From: Candidatus Colivicinus equi
GTDB taxonomy: Bacteria; Bacillota_I; Bacilli_A; Erysipelotrichales; Erysipelotrichaceae
Length of the DNA: 34,589 nucleotides
Direction of reading: 5' to 3'
Assembly (NCBI GenBank): GCA_018064825.1
Contig: JAGHUL010000049.1
Span: 1-34,589, forward strand
Position numbers and translations under genes: made by a program. The notes beneath the pieces were generated by a model, which saw only the letters and a program-made list of their open reading frames with translations, had not been told where the DNA came from and made no database searches. Below are positions 1-8,231 of the stretch, one piece after another; position 1 is the stretch's first letter, and the number at the start of each line of letters is the position of its first letter.

Positions 1-521
1 TCAAATTCTGGAGAGAAATGGTGACCATAGATAATGATATTTTCATCATCTAATGTATTTCTATAATCCATGAATATTGAGCCACCATGTTCCATCTTGT
101 CATATTCCATTGTTTCCCAATATGTCCATAGATAAACATCGTTACCTGTACATGCATAATCATCGCATCCATATTCTGCATCTTCTTCTAGAATTCTATT
201 TCCATCAATATCATAGAATGTATAGAATTGACCATCATCATCGTAGATATCTTCCGCTTGAACAAATGGTAAATCAATAATTCCAGAATCAAATACAATG
301 TGTCCTAGATAGTCATCGCTAATAGCTTTGTTATCTAGATATCTTTGCCTTAAGTCGGCATCCATCTTATTATCTTCTGGTTCAACTACTGGCGTAGGTT
401 CTTCGGGTGTTGGAGTTACCTCTTTGTTACTAGAGAAAACCATCACACCTAATACAATGCCTAGTACAGCAATAGCAGATAATAAAATGATTATTATTTT
501 TTTCTTTCTATTACCTTCCAT
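1..521 (-). CDS. Class B-like sortase, C-terminal part beyond window edge
   Basis: The first 173 residues are visible; the gene runs off the left edge of the window. A short basic N-terminus (MEGNRKKK) is followed by one hydrophobic segment (about residues 9-29), then a Pro/Glu-rich linker (TPTPEEPTP), so this is a membrane-anchored extracellular enzyme. The folded part begins near GHIVFDSGIIDLPFVQ and continues to GGSIFMDYRN and NIIIYGHH, which is the sortase B-type strand pattern ending in the catalytic His. The catalytic Cys and Arg would lie beyond the edge. Sortases are transpeptidases that cleave a C-terminal sorting signal and attach the protein to the cell wall; no substrate is visible here. 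The ATG at 521 is chosen because GAGG lies 7 nt upstream and longer frames stop immediately. It is the last visible gene after deoD and a microprotein. Confidence 0.8.
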   Translation of the reverse strand, partial: MEGNRKKKIIIILLSAIAVLGIVLGVMVFSSNKEVTPTPEEPTPVVEPEDNKMDADLRQRYLDNKAISDDYLGHIVFDSGIIDLPFVQAEDIYDDDGQFYTFYDIDGNRILEEDAEYGCDDYACTGNDVYLWTYWETMEYDKMEHGGSIFMDYRNTLDDENIIIYGHHFSPEF

Positions 522-525
522 CTTC

Positions 526-612
526 TTACCTCATTATAAATGGCAATACCGATACAACAACCATCAATATTACTATCACTATAATTACAAATTTTCTTGT
601 ATTTTGAGACAT
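526..612 (-). CDS. 28-residue single-pass membrane microprotein
   Basis: This ORF was too short for the track. It starts with an ATG overlapping the deoD stop codon (TAATG) and ends 4 nt before the sortase start, so it fills the gap between the two genes exactly. The product, MSQNTRKFV... ending in PFIMR, has a polar N-terminus of about seven residues and one hydrophobic stretch of about 17 Ile/Val/Leu-rich residues. The TAATG overlap suggests translational coupling to deoD. The sortase Shine-Dalgarno overlaps its last codons. I do not recognise a family; the size resembles small Bacillota membrane proteins such as DUF4044, but this is only a resemblance. It could be a membrane anchor or a modulator of the sortase. 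Confidence 0.55.
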   Translation of the reverse strand: MSQNTRKFVIIVIVILMVVVSVLPFIMR

Positions 613-1328
613 TATTCTTTTACAGCCTCTAATGCAATCTTAATCATGTTGATTAAGGCAACTCTTCTTTCTTCATGAGTTGTTTCTTCTTTAGTTTCTA
701 AGTTATCAGAAATCGTTAATAGGCAAGCTGCTTTTTTGCCTAGCACTTTTGCGTTGTGGAATAAACCGAATGATTCCATTTCTGCGCACACAACACCAGC
801 TTCCTTGGCTATTTGGATATATTTTTCTGCAGCACCTGCTTCTGAATAGAAAGCATCTGATGAATGTACTAAGCCTGGATGAATTTCAATATTTAATTTT
901 TTGGCTGCTTCAATTATATTGTCATTTAATTCTTTACTTGGATATTGAATCTTTTCATGATCATCAGATTGTACAACAGCATATGTTGAATCTGAATATG
1001 CACCAGTAGCTAATACAACATCATAAATCTTTAAATCTTTATAATAAGCTCCAGCAGAGCCAATACGAATAATACACTCAACACCATATTGTGTAAATAA
1101 CTCGTGAGAATAAATACCGATAGATGGGATTCCCATACCTGAAGCCATTACTGACAATTTCTTACCGTTATATGTTCCTGTGTAACCAAAAATATTTCTT
1201 ACACTATTGAATTGAACAGGATTTTCTAGAAATGTTTCTGCGATGAACTTTGCACGTAGTGGGTCTCCTGGCATTAATACTGTTTTTGCGATATCGCCCA
1301 TTTCGGCTTGATTATGTGGTGTAGACAT
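612..1328 (-). CDS. deoD: Purine nucleoside phosphorylase, DeoD type
   Basis: DeoD cleaves purine (deoxy)nucleosides with phosphate to give the base and (deoxy)ribose-1-phosphate, in cytosolic purine salvage. The 238-residue length is typical of the hexameric bacterial PNP. Family signatures are clear: the N-terminal MSTPHN, the phosphate-binding GDPLRAK near residues 21-27, SGMGIPSIGIYSHEL, the RIGSAGA motif, the active-site region VCAEMES and the catalytic Asp in ISDNL. A strong Shine-Dalgarno (AGGAGG) precedes the ATG. It follows ddl by 2 nt and is probably in the same transcript as murF-ddl, although it has no functional link to peptidoglycan synthesis. Confidence 0.95.
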   Translation of the reverse strand: MSTPHNQAEMGDIAKTVLMPGDPLRAKFIAETFLENPVQFNSVRNIFGYTGTYNGKKLSVMASGMGIPSIGIYSHELFTQYGVECIIRIGSAGAYYKDLKIYDVVLATGAYSDSTYAVVQSDDHEKIQYPSKELNDNIIEAAKKLNIEIHPGLVHSSDAFYSEAGAAEKYIQIAKEAGVVCAEMESFGLFHNAKVLGKKAACLLTISDNLETKEETTHEERRVALINMIKIALEAVKE

Positions 1329-1330
1329 TT

Positions 1331-2521
1331 TTATTTCCTCCTATAACTGTCTAAAACGCTTGTTTTGAATGAGTATGTCATTTTTTCTTTTTTTGCATAT
1401 CTTCTTAGTGCGTTTTGAATCAACATTTCACATTCTTTATCAAATTCAATTCCATTTTCTTTCCATAAATAGAAAGCAAGTGAACCAGGAATTGTGTTTA
1501 TCTCATTGCAATATACTTTGCCTGTTGACTTATCAATCATAAAGTCGATACGAACACATCCATGAGCATTTAATATCTTGAACACTTTTGTTGCGATAGT
1601 TTCAATCTTTGCCTGTTGAACTTTCGTGATATTTGCAGGAATCTTTCTAGCAGTTGACGCCATTCCTTTAGATCCTTCTTGTTTGCAACCGACTTTAGAA
1701 GGAATCTTCTTGCTAGATTTGCCTCCGCCCATATACTTCTTGTTGTAATCTAAGAATCCGTTAGTTACTTCTTCGATAACTGATACTTTGCAATCTTCTA
1801 TGCCACCGATAACAGATATATTAACTTCTTTAAGTTTAGCTATCATCTTTTCAACAACAACTTTGAAATCATAAGTTAAGCAATTTTCAATCTTCTCTTT
1901 GAATTCCTTTTTTGTTTTGATTACTTCGATACCTATAGAAGAACCAAGATTAGCTGGTTTTGCGATTAGTGGATAGCCAATCTTGTCGGCTAGTTTTTGA
2001 TATTCACTGCATTTATCCGCAAAATCATTTTGATAAACAACGAAATAGTCAACCATTGGAATGCCTTCAGCTTTAAAGATATCCTTCATAACCACTTTAT
2101 CTTGGCCTATTGCACCACCTAATACATCACATGATGTATAAGGAATATCTAACATTTGAAGAAAACCTGCTAAGGTTCCGTCTTCTGCATTAGTTCCGTG
2201 AACTACAGGAAAAGCAATATCGATATATCCTATCTTATTGTTAAAAAGAGACTTTTTAATTGGAGCAACAACCACTCTATTGCCATCTTTATAAATGGTG
2301 ACTTTAGTAAGTGAGGCTGCTGGATCATTGATGAACTCTGAATAATTGCTTAAATCAAATAACAAATTTGAACAATAAAACTCATTATTTTTTGAAATAT
2401 AAATAGGCAAAACATCGTACTTATCTTGGTCGATTGCATTAAGCACTTGATTTGCACTAATACAACTTATTTCGTGTTCGGTAGATTTTCCACCAAAAAA
2501 GACTCCAACGCTAATCTTCAT
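1331..2521 (-). CDS. ddl: D-alanine--D-alanine ligase family
   Basis: This ATP-grasp ligase joins two D-Ala (or D-Ala and another D-residue) for the peptidoglycan stem peptide. The N-terminus VGVFFGGKSTEHEIS and the central PLIAKPANLGSSIGIE ATP-binding strand are characteristic. The C-terminal RIDFMID and CNEINTIPGS segments carry the Mg-binding Asp/Glu/Asn. At 396 residues it is longer than the usual 300-370. The extra length sits partly in a Lys/Ser-rich insertion (about residues 265-295: GGGKSSKKIPSKVGCKQ) in the omega-loop region. Whether it is specific for D-Ala or D-Lac cannot be told by eye. Directly upstream is murF, which consumes its product. There is no Shine-Dalgarno; a TATAAT lies 7 nt before the ATG. 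Confidence 0.92.
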   Translation of the reverse strand: MKISVGVFFGGKSTEHEISCISANQVLNAIDQDKYDVLPIYISKNNEFYCSNLLFDLSNYSEFINDPAASLTKVTIYKDGNRVVVAPIKKSLFNNKIGYIDIAFPVVHGTNAEDGTLAGFLQMLDIPYTSCDVLGGAIGQDKVVMKDIFKAEGIPMVDYFVVYQNDFADKCSEYQKLADKIGYPLIAKPANLGSSIGIEVIKTKKEFKEKIENCLTYDFKVVVEKMIAKLKEVNISVIGGIEDCKVSVIEEVTNGFLDYNKKYMGGGKSSKKIPSKVGCKQEGSKGMASTARKIPANITKVQQAKIETIATKVFKILNAHGCVRIDFMIDKSTGKVYCNEINTIPGSLAFYLWKENGIEFDKECEMLIQNALRRYAKKEKMTYSFKTSVLDSYRRK

Positions 2522-2528
2522 ACTATTA

Positions 2529-2534
2529 ATTATA
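2529..2534 (-). promoter_or_regulatory. -10 box (TATAAT) 7 nt before ddl ATG
   Basis: On the minus strand, TATAAT is followed by 7 nt and then the ddl ATG, with no ribosome-binding site between. A transcription start about 7 nt after the -10 would fall on or next to the ATG, giving a leaderless ddl mRNA separate from the murF transcript. No convincing -35 is visible. Confidence 0.45.
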
Positions 2535-2539
2535 CTATC

Positions 2540-4102
2540 TTACATAGAAAATGCATCAGGTAAGTCATTCTCTAACAGAATAGTGTCTTTGCTAGAGAAA
2601 TTGCCATATACATATGCCAACGCTTCTTTTGCCGACTTAACTACTAATACGTTTTTCATATTGTATTTACTATCGTTTAATCCGTTATAGATATATTGTG
2701 TTTGTTTTTCACCAACTAATATTACAAAGTCAGCTCTATTTTTCATGTAGTTTCCAAATTCATAATTATAATCATTCTCTTTTTCACCTAAATCAATCAT
2801 GCCTGGAGTAACTATAACTCTCTTGCCAGGCATCATCTTTAGAACATCAAGAGCCATTTTTGAACCAACAGGATTAGAATTGAACGCATCATCTATAAAT
2901 GTATAATTGTTTATTTTCTTAACTTCTAGACGATGTTCAACCTGTTTAACTGCTTTAACATTCTTTACTATTTCTTTAGCTGATATGCCTAATTCATAAG
3001 CCAAAGCAATTGCAGCTAATAAATTTGTGATATTGTGTTCACCAAGTAAACATGTTTCAAAAGTATAATTTCTTCTTCCTAATTTAACCGTAAATGATGA
3101 ACCGTCTTTGCTATATTCGATGTTTTTCGCAACATAATTTGCATTCTTATTATTAATTCCGACAGAAACAACTTTTACATTGTTTTTTATTTTATAGTTC
3201 TCTATAAATTCATTATCCAAATTAATTATGCCTAGACCATCTTGAGGTAACATTTCAATCATTCTCATCTTTTCATTGATGATGTTGTCCATAGTCTTGA
3301 ATGTCAATAAATGCTGAGGACCGATTGAAGTTACAATACCATATTTAGGTTTCACAAAATCCATTAGATAAGAAACTTGTCCAACTCTAGTCGCACTTAT
3401 TTCGCAAACAAATACTTCGTGAATTGGTTTCATCATTTCTCTAATTGTTCTTGTGATACCCATTGGTGTATTGTAACTAGCTGGAGTCATTAAAGTATAA
3501 TATGTTTCTCCAAGCACACTAGATACTATATTCTTAGTACTAGTTTTGCCATAAGATCCAGTAATGCCAATAGTGATTAAATCTTTCATGCTATAAAGAA
3601 TCTTCTTTGCATCATCTTCATAGTGTTTCTTTATTAGATTTTCTACTGGCTCAGTAAGTGCTCCAATTAAGAATACTAATAAATATGGTCCATATATTGC
3701 GATGAATCCATCAAGCCAAATAGGCATAATTCTTGTATATGCATAAGTCAAAATAATAGATAAGATTGTTGTTAAAACAATTTGTCTTTTTACTCTAGAA
3801 GTAATTACTAAAGGCTTAATATATTGCGTATCAAGTTCCGTAACGATTAAATAGATTGCAAAGATGATGCTTAATAATAAACCAATTAATATCTCTGCAA
3901 TATCTTTAAAAATAAGACATTCAATAATCATTAACGCAAGATAAACCAAAGTCAAAGAAAAACGAATGTTATTCTTGTTAAATAACCATTTCGCATAGCG
4001 ATATAATTCGTAATGATTTTGTTGAAACATATGCAAGGCATTCTTTATAAATACAAAAGAAAGCGATAAGAAAACAATTACAAAGATTACACTGATAGTC
4101 AT
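2540..4102 (-). CDS. murF: MurF-type Mur ligase with N-terminal membrane domain
   Basis: This is a Mur ligase-family enzyme, most likely the one that adds D-Ala-D-Ala to UDP-MurNAc-tripeptide. Residues 1-150 contain about five hydrophobic segments, so the protein is membrane-anchored. The ligase starts near residue 175 with the P-loop GSYGKTST (182-189), then the central domain motif NEKMRMIE..., the AAIALAYELGI helix and the C-terminal domain (HRLEV, FIDDAFNSNP, GMIDLGEKEN). Canonical MurF is about 450 residues and soluble; this is 520 because of the membrane part, a form found in some Bacillota. The ATG is preceded by GAGGAG. It overlaps the upstream hydrolase by 1 nt and precedes ddl, so the substrate-making and substrate-using enzymes are neighbours. 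Confidence 0.85.
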   Translation of the reverse strand: MTISVIFVIVFLSLSFVFIKNALHMFQQNHYELYRYAKWLFNKNNIRFSLTLVYLALMIIECLIFKDIAEILIGLLLSIIFAIYLIVTELDTQYIKPLVITSRVKRQIVLTTILSIILTYAYTRIMPIWLDGFIAIYGPYLLVFLIGALTEPVENLIKKHYEDDAKKILYSMKDLITIGITGSYGKTSTKNIVSSVLGETYYTLMTPASYNTPMGITRTIREMMKPIHEVFVCEISATRVGQVSYLMDFVKPKYGIVTSIGPQHLLTFKTMDNIINEKMRMIEMLPQDGLGIINLDNEFIENYKIKNNVKVVSVGINNKNANYVAKNIEYSKDGSSFTVKLGRRNYTFETCLLGEHNITNLLAAIALAYELGISAKEIVKNVKAVKQVEHRLEVKKINNYTFIDDAFNSNPVGSKMALDVLKMMPGKRVIVTPGMIDLGEKENDYNYEFGNYMKNRADFVILVGEKQTQYIYNGLNDSKYNMKNVLVVKSAKEALAYVYGNFSSKDTILLENDLPDAFSM

Positions 4103-4854
4103 TAATAATCACTCCTCAAAAAAGCATCAAGCACTCTAACGAATCTTGCGGATTCATTAAAGTATGCAAAATGGTCGTCATTTTCAAAAATAATCAAAGC
4201 GGCGTTTGGCATAAGTTTTTCCATCATACGTCCCTTTTTTACAGGAGTAGCTGTATCGTTTTCGCCAAACACTAATAACGTTTCACAATCTACGTGTTCT
4301 AGAAGTGGAGTTGTATCTTCGTTAACAACTTTCACAAATGTTGTTTTCATGACTCCACTAGTATTTTTATAATCTTCACTTCCAGCTTTGCTTTCAAATC
4401 TTTCTTTATATTTTTCAAATGGTTTCAAGCTTAGTATTTTCTTACCAAGTTTGTATGAATATACTTTAAAATACCACTTTAGTGTGCGCTTATCTCTAAT
4501 TCCGGCAGCTCCTGTTAAGCACATCTTATATGCACCGTATTTATATGCGTATCTGACAGCAATTCTGCACCCAAAAGAATGGGCGATAATAATAGGATTT
4601 TCTATTTTTTTCTTAATGCAGAAATCGTGAAGAAAATCAGTATAGTCATTAGTATCCCAAGCTTGTTTTGGTTCATCAGAAAGACCGAAACCAGGAAAAT
4701 CAATATTATATACAACAAAATGCTTCTTTAGACTTTCGGCTATAAACGCCATCATCGAAATATTTTGTCCCCAACCATGAAGAAGGATAACTTTCTTACC
4801 CTTTGTTCCTGACTTTTCATAATTAATATTCAATCCATTTATGTTGACTATCAT
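4102..4854 (-). CDS. Alpha/beta-fold hydrolase
   Basis: A 250-residue soluble alpha/beta hydrolase. The oxyanion-hole segment LLHGWGQN lies at about 24-31 and the nucleophile elbow AHSFGC has Ser at about 93. The acid is probably the Asp in FGENDTATP and the His is in NDDHFAYF. Substrate cannot be predicted; relatives include esterases, lipases and haloperoxidase-like enzymes. Its position between a two-component system and murF-ddl suggests an envelope-related role, but this is only context. The ATG overlaps the stop of the sensor kinase (ATGA). A TATAAT sits 6 nt upstream, so it may also have its own leaderless transcript; an AAAGGG further upstream is too far to be a good ribosome-binding site. 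Confidence 0.85.
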   Translation of the reverse strand: MIVNINGLNINYEKSGTKGKKVILLHGWGQNISMMAFIAESLKKHFVVYNIDFPGFGLSDEPKQAWDTNDYTDFLHDFCIKKKIENPIIIAHSFGCRIAVRYAYKYGAYKMCLTGAAGIRDKRTLKWYFKVYSYKLGKKILSLKPFEKYKERFESKAGSEDYKNTSGVMKTTFVKVVNEDTTPLLEHVDCETLLVFGENDTATPVKKGRMMEKLMPNAALIIFENDDHFAYFNESARFVRVLDAFLRSDY

Positions 4855-6209
4855 GACTCAATTATACCCTTTTTACTTGCCTTTTTCTTTGATGGCTTTT
4901 TGAATTTTCTTACAGCATATACTCTAAATACAACGCCGTTGTCCATGTTTTCGCCAACTACATTATATCCATATGTTTCAGTTACTTTTTTGACAATTGA
5001 TAGTCCTAATCCAAATTTACCTTTTGTGCCTTTTTCATATGGTTTAAATAGTTTGTCGATACGATCTTTGCTTAGTAATTCGCCATCATTGAAAACTTCT
5101 AATAAATCTTTATTAAGCTTTATTGTAATGGTTGTCTTTGCGTATCTAATGGCGTTGTCCAAAAAATTTTCGACTACTACTCGCCATGGCTCTTCTTCGC
5201 CATGAAAATATACATCGTCATCTATTTCTGTTTCAATGCTGATATCATTTCTTAATACCTCGCATGAAAGAATTGCTTTTCTAATTACTGGAGCCATCTT
5301 CAAATTAAGAACATCTTCATTTTCATCAACTAGATATCCTAATTTATTGAAAGTTATCAAACTATAAACTTTCTTTTCTAATCTGTTGGCATGTTCAAGT
5401 ATTACGTCGACAGATTTCTCTAAAGTATCATATGGATAAATGCCATCTTTGATTGACTCTGAATATGATTTGATTGTTGCGATTGGTGTTTTTAAATCAT
5501 GTGAAATGTTTTGAATCATTTCTTGACGTATATGTTCTTGTTGATTCAATTCATTCTGCATGCTCACTAATGCTTCAGCAACCTCGCCTATTTCATCACG
5601 TCTATTTATCTGCAGTTCCGCATCTTCTCCGGCTTTTATTTTGTTGATATAGTTTCTTATTGAATTTAGCGGTCTAATCAAAGATACGACCCACATCATG
5701 ATGAAGATTACTAAAGCAACAACCATATACAACGTGACATTTACAACACCAGTAAACAGAGCGCTTTTGAACTCGTTACGATACCCTTGTTTAACAATTG
5801 AAAGAAGATGGTAATAATCGTTATAAGCTCTAATAGAATAAACAATTTCATCATCGTAATATTCAATATGCCCATCAAATAATTCGTCTTCGACTTTAGG
5901 ATCAATTCTTAAAATGATGCCTCTATATTCACTAGGAATTTCGCTTAAATATTTGTTTGATAAATCACTATAAACAAAATGCACAACATTCGTGTCAGTA
6001 TATTCATCTTTTTTGCTGTTAGATGACAATAGATAATCATCTTGAGCACGATGAATATATGAATGCATTTGCGCATTTACGAAAGTATCAATATTGTTTG
6101 TTAAAGAAGTGAAAATAAAAAAGATTAAGGTTGCAATTGTTAAAAAACCAATTGTTAAAAATTGTTGTAATAATGTGAAGTTACTTAACCAAATTCTTAT
6201 TCTTTTCAT
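4851..6209 (-). CDS. Sensor histidine kinase, HAMP domain
   Basis: A 452-residue membrane histidine kinase. TM1 spans about 12-35, a 110-residue extracellular sensor region follows, then TM2 at about 153-177 and a HAMP domain (RPLNSIRNYINKIKAGED). The HisKA box NISHDLKTP has the phospho-acceptor His at about 237. HATPase motifs are present: the N box VVENFLDNAIRYA, a G1 box reduced to EVFNDG, and GKFGLGLSIVKKV. The start overlaps the stop of the response regulator by 4 nt, so the pair is translationally coupled. The stop is TGA followed at once by TAG. The stimulus is unknown; being next to murF, ddl and the c-di-AMP operon hints at cell-wall stress. Confidence 0.9.
   Translation of the reverse strand: MKRIRIWLSNFTLLQQFLTIGFLTIATLIFFIFTSLTNNIDTFVNAQMHSYIHRAQDDYLLSSNSKKDEYTDTNVVHFVYSDLSNKYLSEIPSEYRGIILRIDPKVEDELFDGHIEYYDDEIVYSIRAYNDYYHLLSIVKQGYRNEFKSALFTGVVNVTLYMVVALVIFIMMWVVSLIRPLNSIRNYINKIKAGEDAELQINRRDEIGEVAEALVSMQNELNQQEHIRQEMIQNISHDLKTPIATIKSYSESIKDGIYPYDTLEKSVDVILEHANRLEKKVYSLITFNKLGYLVDENEDVLNLKMAPVIRKAILSCEVLRNDISIETEIDDDVYFHGEEEPWRVVVENFLDNAIRYAKTTITIKLNKDLLEVFNDGELLSKDRIDKLFKPYEKGTKGKFGLGLSIVKKVTETYGYNVVGENMDNGVVFRVYAVRKFKKPSKKKASKKGIIES
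4861..4866 (-). promoter_or_regulatory. -10 box (TATAAT) 6 nt before the hydrolase ATG
   Basis: TATAAT lies inside the last codons of the histidine kinase gene, with exactly 6 nt to the ATG of the hydrolase. This is the same geometry as at ddl, dtd, sigH, miaA and others in this window. Being inside coding DNA it could be chance, but the exact TATAAT and repeated spacing argue for an internal leaderless promoter. Confidence 0.4.
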
Positions 6210-6859
6210 CCAAGTCTATAGCCAAATCCATATATTGTTTGGATATTTAAATCAGGCATTTTCTTTCTTAATCTTCTTAATGTGTCATCCACTACTCTAT
6301 CGGAACCGTAATAGTTTTCATCCCAAATACGTTCCAATATCTGATTACGTAAGAAAGCTGTGCCTTTGTTTCTAACAAATAACATCATCAAATCAAATTC
6401 TTTTGTTGTAAGTTCAATTTGCTGTTTTCCTTTATATACGATTCTTTGTTGTTCATCTATTGAATAGCCATTTATTTCGATACGATTATCATCTTTATAT
6501 ACACGTTTCATAATGGCGTTTATTCTAAGCACTAATTCTTTTGGTGAGAAAGGTTTTGTTATATAATCGTCGCTTCCTTTTTCTAAGCCGATGATACGAT
6601 CAAATTCTTTATCACGAGCCGACATAAAGACAACTGGTGTATTTTGATTACGCGCTTTAACTTCTTCAATTAAGTCAAAGCCTGATTTATCATCTAACAT
6701 GATATCTAATATCCAAAGATCGCAACTATCATCCAAATGAGAATATGCCTCATCAAAAGTAAGATATGAATTGACGACATATCCCTCTTTTTCTAAATAT
6801 GATTTAACTAATTCATTTAAATCTTTTTCGTCTTCAACAACATTAATTATTTTTTTCAT
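6206..6859 (-). CDS. OmpR/PhoB-family response regulator
   Basis: A 217-residue response regulator. The receiver has the acidic pair NVVEDE (about 6-11), the phospho-acceptor Asp in LWILDIML (about 52), the Ser in VFMSA, and Lys in DYITKPFSPKEL. The C-terminal winged helix carries ELTTKEFDLMMLFVRNKG, DRVVDDTLRRLRKKM and the terminal IQTIYGFGYRLG. It is the cognate partner of the overlapping kinase. GAGG lies 8 nt before the ATG. The stop is TGA in ATGA with the kinase start; if TGA were read as Trp the protein would gain only three residues before TAA. Targets are not visible. Confidence 0.92.
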   Translation of the reverse strand: MKKIINVVEDEKDLNELVKSYLEKEGYVVNSYLTFDEAYSHLDDSCDLWILDIMLDDKSGFDLIEEVKARNQNTPVVFMSARDKEFDRIIGLEKGSDDYITKPFSPKELVLRINAIMKRVYKDDNRIEINGYSIDEQQRIVYKGKQQIELTTKEFDLMMLFVRNKGTAFLRNQILERIWDENYYGSDRVVDDTLRRLRKKMPDLNIQTIYGFGYRLG

Positions 6860-6880
6860 AACTACGACCTCTAATTATAT

Positions 6881-6906
6881 AAAGGCTATGATTCCGCATA
6901 GCCTTT
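6881..6906 (-). terminator. Perfect 10-bp hairpin at the 3' end of glmM
   Basis: AAAGGCTATG and CATAGCCTTT form a perfect 10-bp stem with a 6-nt loop that overlaps the last codons and TAG stop of glmM. Downstream in the gene direction it is followed by a short U/A-rich tract (TTTATATAATT) rather than a long T-run, so termination may be partial, passing some transcription into the two-component genes. A TATAAT just after it could restart transcription there. Confidence 0.5.
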
Positions 6907-8229
6907 TTCTTTAATCATATCTATAACTTGATAAACATATTTGTTGCATAGTTCATCGTTTTCAGCTTCTACCATTACTCTAATTAACGGTTCTGTGCCT
7001 GAAGGTCTAACCAAAATTCTACCGTTACTTCCTAGTTCTTCTCCAATCATTTTAATGGCATTATTTATTTCTTCATCTTCCAAAACGATTTTCTTATCTT
7101 TTACTTTTTCATTAACTAGTAATTGTGGATATATTCTTAATTCTTTAACTGCATCTTTTAAACTGCAATCATAATGTTTTAAAGCTTCTAACAATAATAA
7201 CGCTGTCTTTAAACCATCGCCAAAATATGAATCGTTAGAATAAATGATGTGGCCAGATTGTTCACCACCGATAACAAAACCATTTTTAACAATTGAATCT
7301 ACAACATGTTTGTCACCAACTGGTGTAACATCATATTCTATACCAAGTTTATCTAAAGCTTTGAACAAACCTATATTTGACATTACTGTAGTAACTAATG
7401 TATTTTTGTTTAATTTACCTACTTCTTTTAAATACTTAGATAGTAAATACATAATGTTATCACCATCTACTACTTCGCCATCACTATTCACAAATAGCAC
7501 TCTATCTGCATCGCCATCAAAGGCAAATCCCAAATCGTATTGTCCAGCTTTTATACTAGCTGTTAAACTTTCTAAATGTGTTGATCCACATCCATTGTTG
7601 ATGTTAATACCAGTAGGCTCATCATTAATATATGTTATTTGTGCGTGAGTGTTATCTAAAACATCTTTGGCCGTGTAGCAGTTTGAACCATTACACAAAT
7701 CAACTACCATCTTCATTCCTGATAAATCTAATGAATATAGATTTTTTAACCACTCTTGATAAGAAATGATAGCTTGTTTGTAATCAATAATCTTCCCTAT
7801 TTCATCATCTGCCTTGTATTCAATTGTTGTTGGATTATCAATGTAATCTTCAATTAAACTTTCGATATCATCTTTTATTTTTAGGCCATCATTGCCGAAT
7901 ATTTTTACTCCATTATCATAATAAGGATTATGTGAAGCACTAATCATAACACCACAAGAAAATTTTTCATTCATTGTTGTATATGCTAAGCATGGCGTTG
8001 AACAATAACCGATTAAATATACATCAGCACCTGAACTAGACATAGCAGAAGCTAAAGCAAATTCAAACATTGAACTAGATAGTCTTGTGTCCATACCAAT
8101 AGCAATTCTAGCTTTTTCTTTTTGGCCATAGTAATAACCTACAAATCTACCGATATTGTAGACAGTTTCAATATTTAATGTTTTATTAGCACGACCTCTA
8201 ACACCATCAGTGCCAAAATAGCGACCCAT
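6886..8229 (-). CDS. glmM: Phosphoglucosamine mutase GlmM
   Basis: GlmM converts glucosamine-6-phosphate to glucosamine-1-phosphate for UDP-GlcNAc and cell-wall synthesis. The 447-residue length is standard. The N-terminus GRYFGTDGVRG, the phosphoserine loop ISASHNP (Ser about 99), the metal loop FDGDADRV, the sugar-binding GGEQSGHI and the phosphate-binding RPSGTEPLIRV are all present. It is the third gene of the conserved cdaA-cdaR-glmM operon, two nt after cdaR; in other Bacillota GlmM interacts with and restrains CdaA, linking wall synthesis to c-di-AMP level. Confidence 0.97.
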   Translation of the reverse strand: MGRYFGTDGVRGRANKTLNIETVYNIGRFVGYYYGQKEKARIAIGMDTRLSSSMFEFALASAMSSSGADVYLIGYCSTPCLAYTTMNEKFSCGVMISASHNPYYDNGVKIFGNDGLKIKDDIESLIEDYIDNPTTIEYKADDEIGKIIDYKQAIISYQEWLKNLYSLDLSGMKMVVDLCNGSNCYTAKDVLDNTHAQITYINDEPTGININNGCGSTHLESLTASIKAGQYDLGFAFDGDADRVLFVNSDGEVVDGDNIMYLLSKYLKEVGKLNKNTLVTTVMSNIGLFKALDKLGIEYDVTPVGDKHVVDSIVKNGFVIGGEQSGHIIYSNDSYFGDGLKTALLLLEALKHYDCSLKDAVKELRIYPQLLVNEKVKDKKIVLEDEEINNAIKMIGEELGSNGRILVRPSGTEPLIRVMVEAENDELCNKYVYQVIDMIKEKGYAES

Positions 8230-8231
8230 TA

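Noticed and set aside
328-678. Plus-strand ORF of 116 aa
   Set aside because: Shadow of the sortase and deoD ends on the other strand; low-complexity and no start signal.
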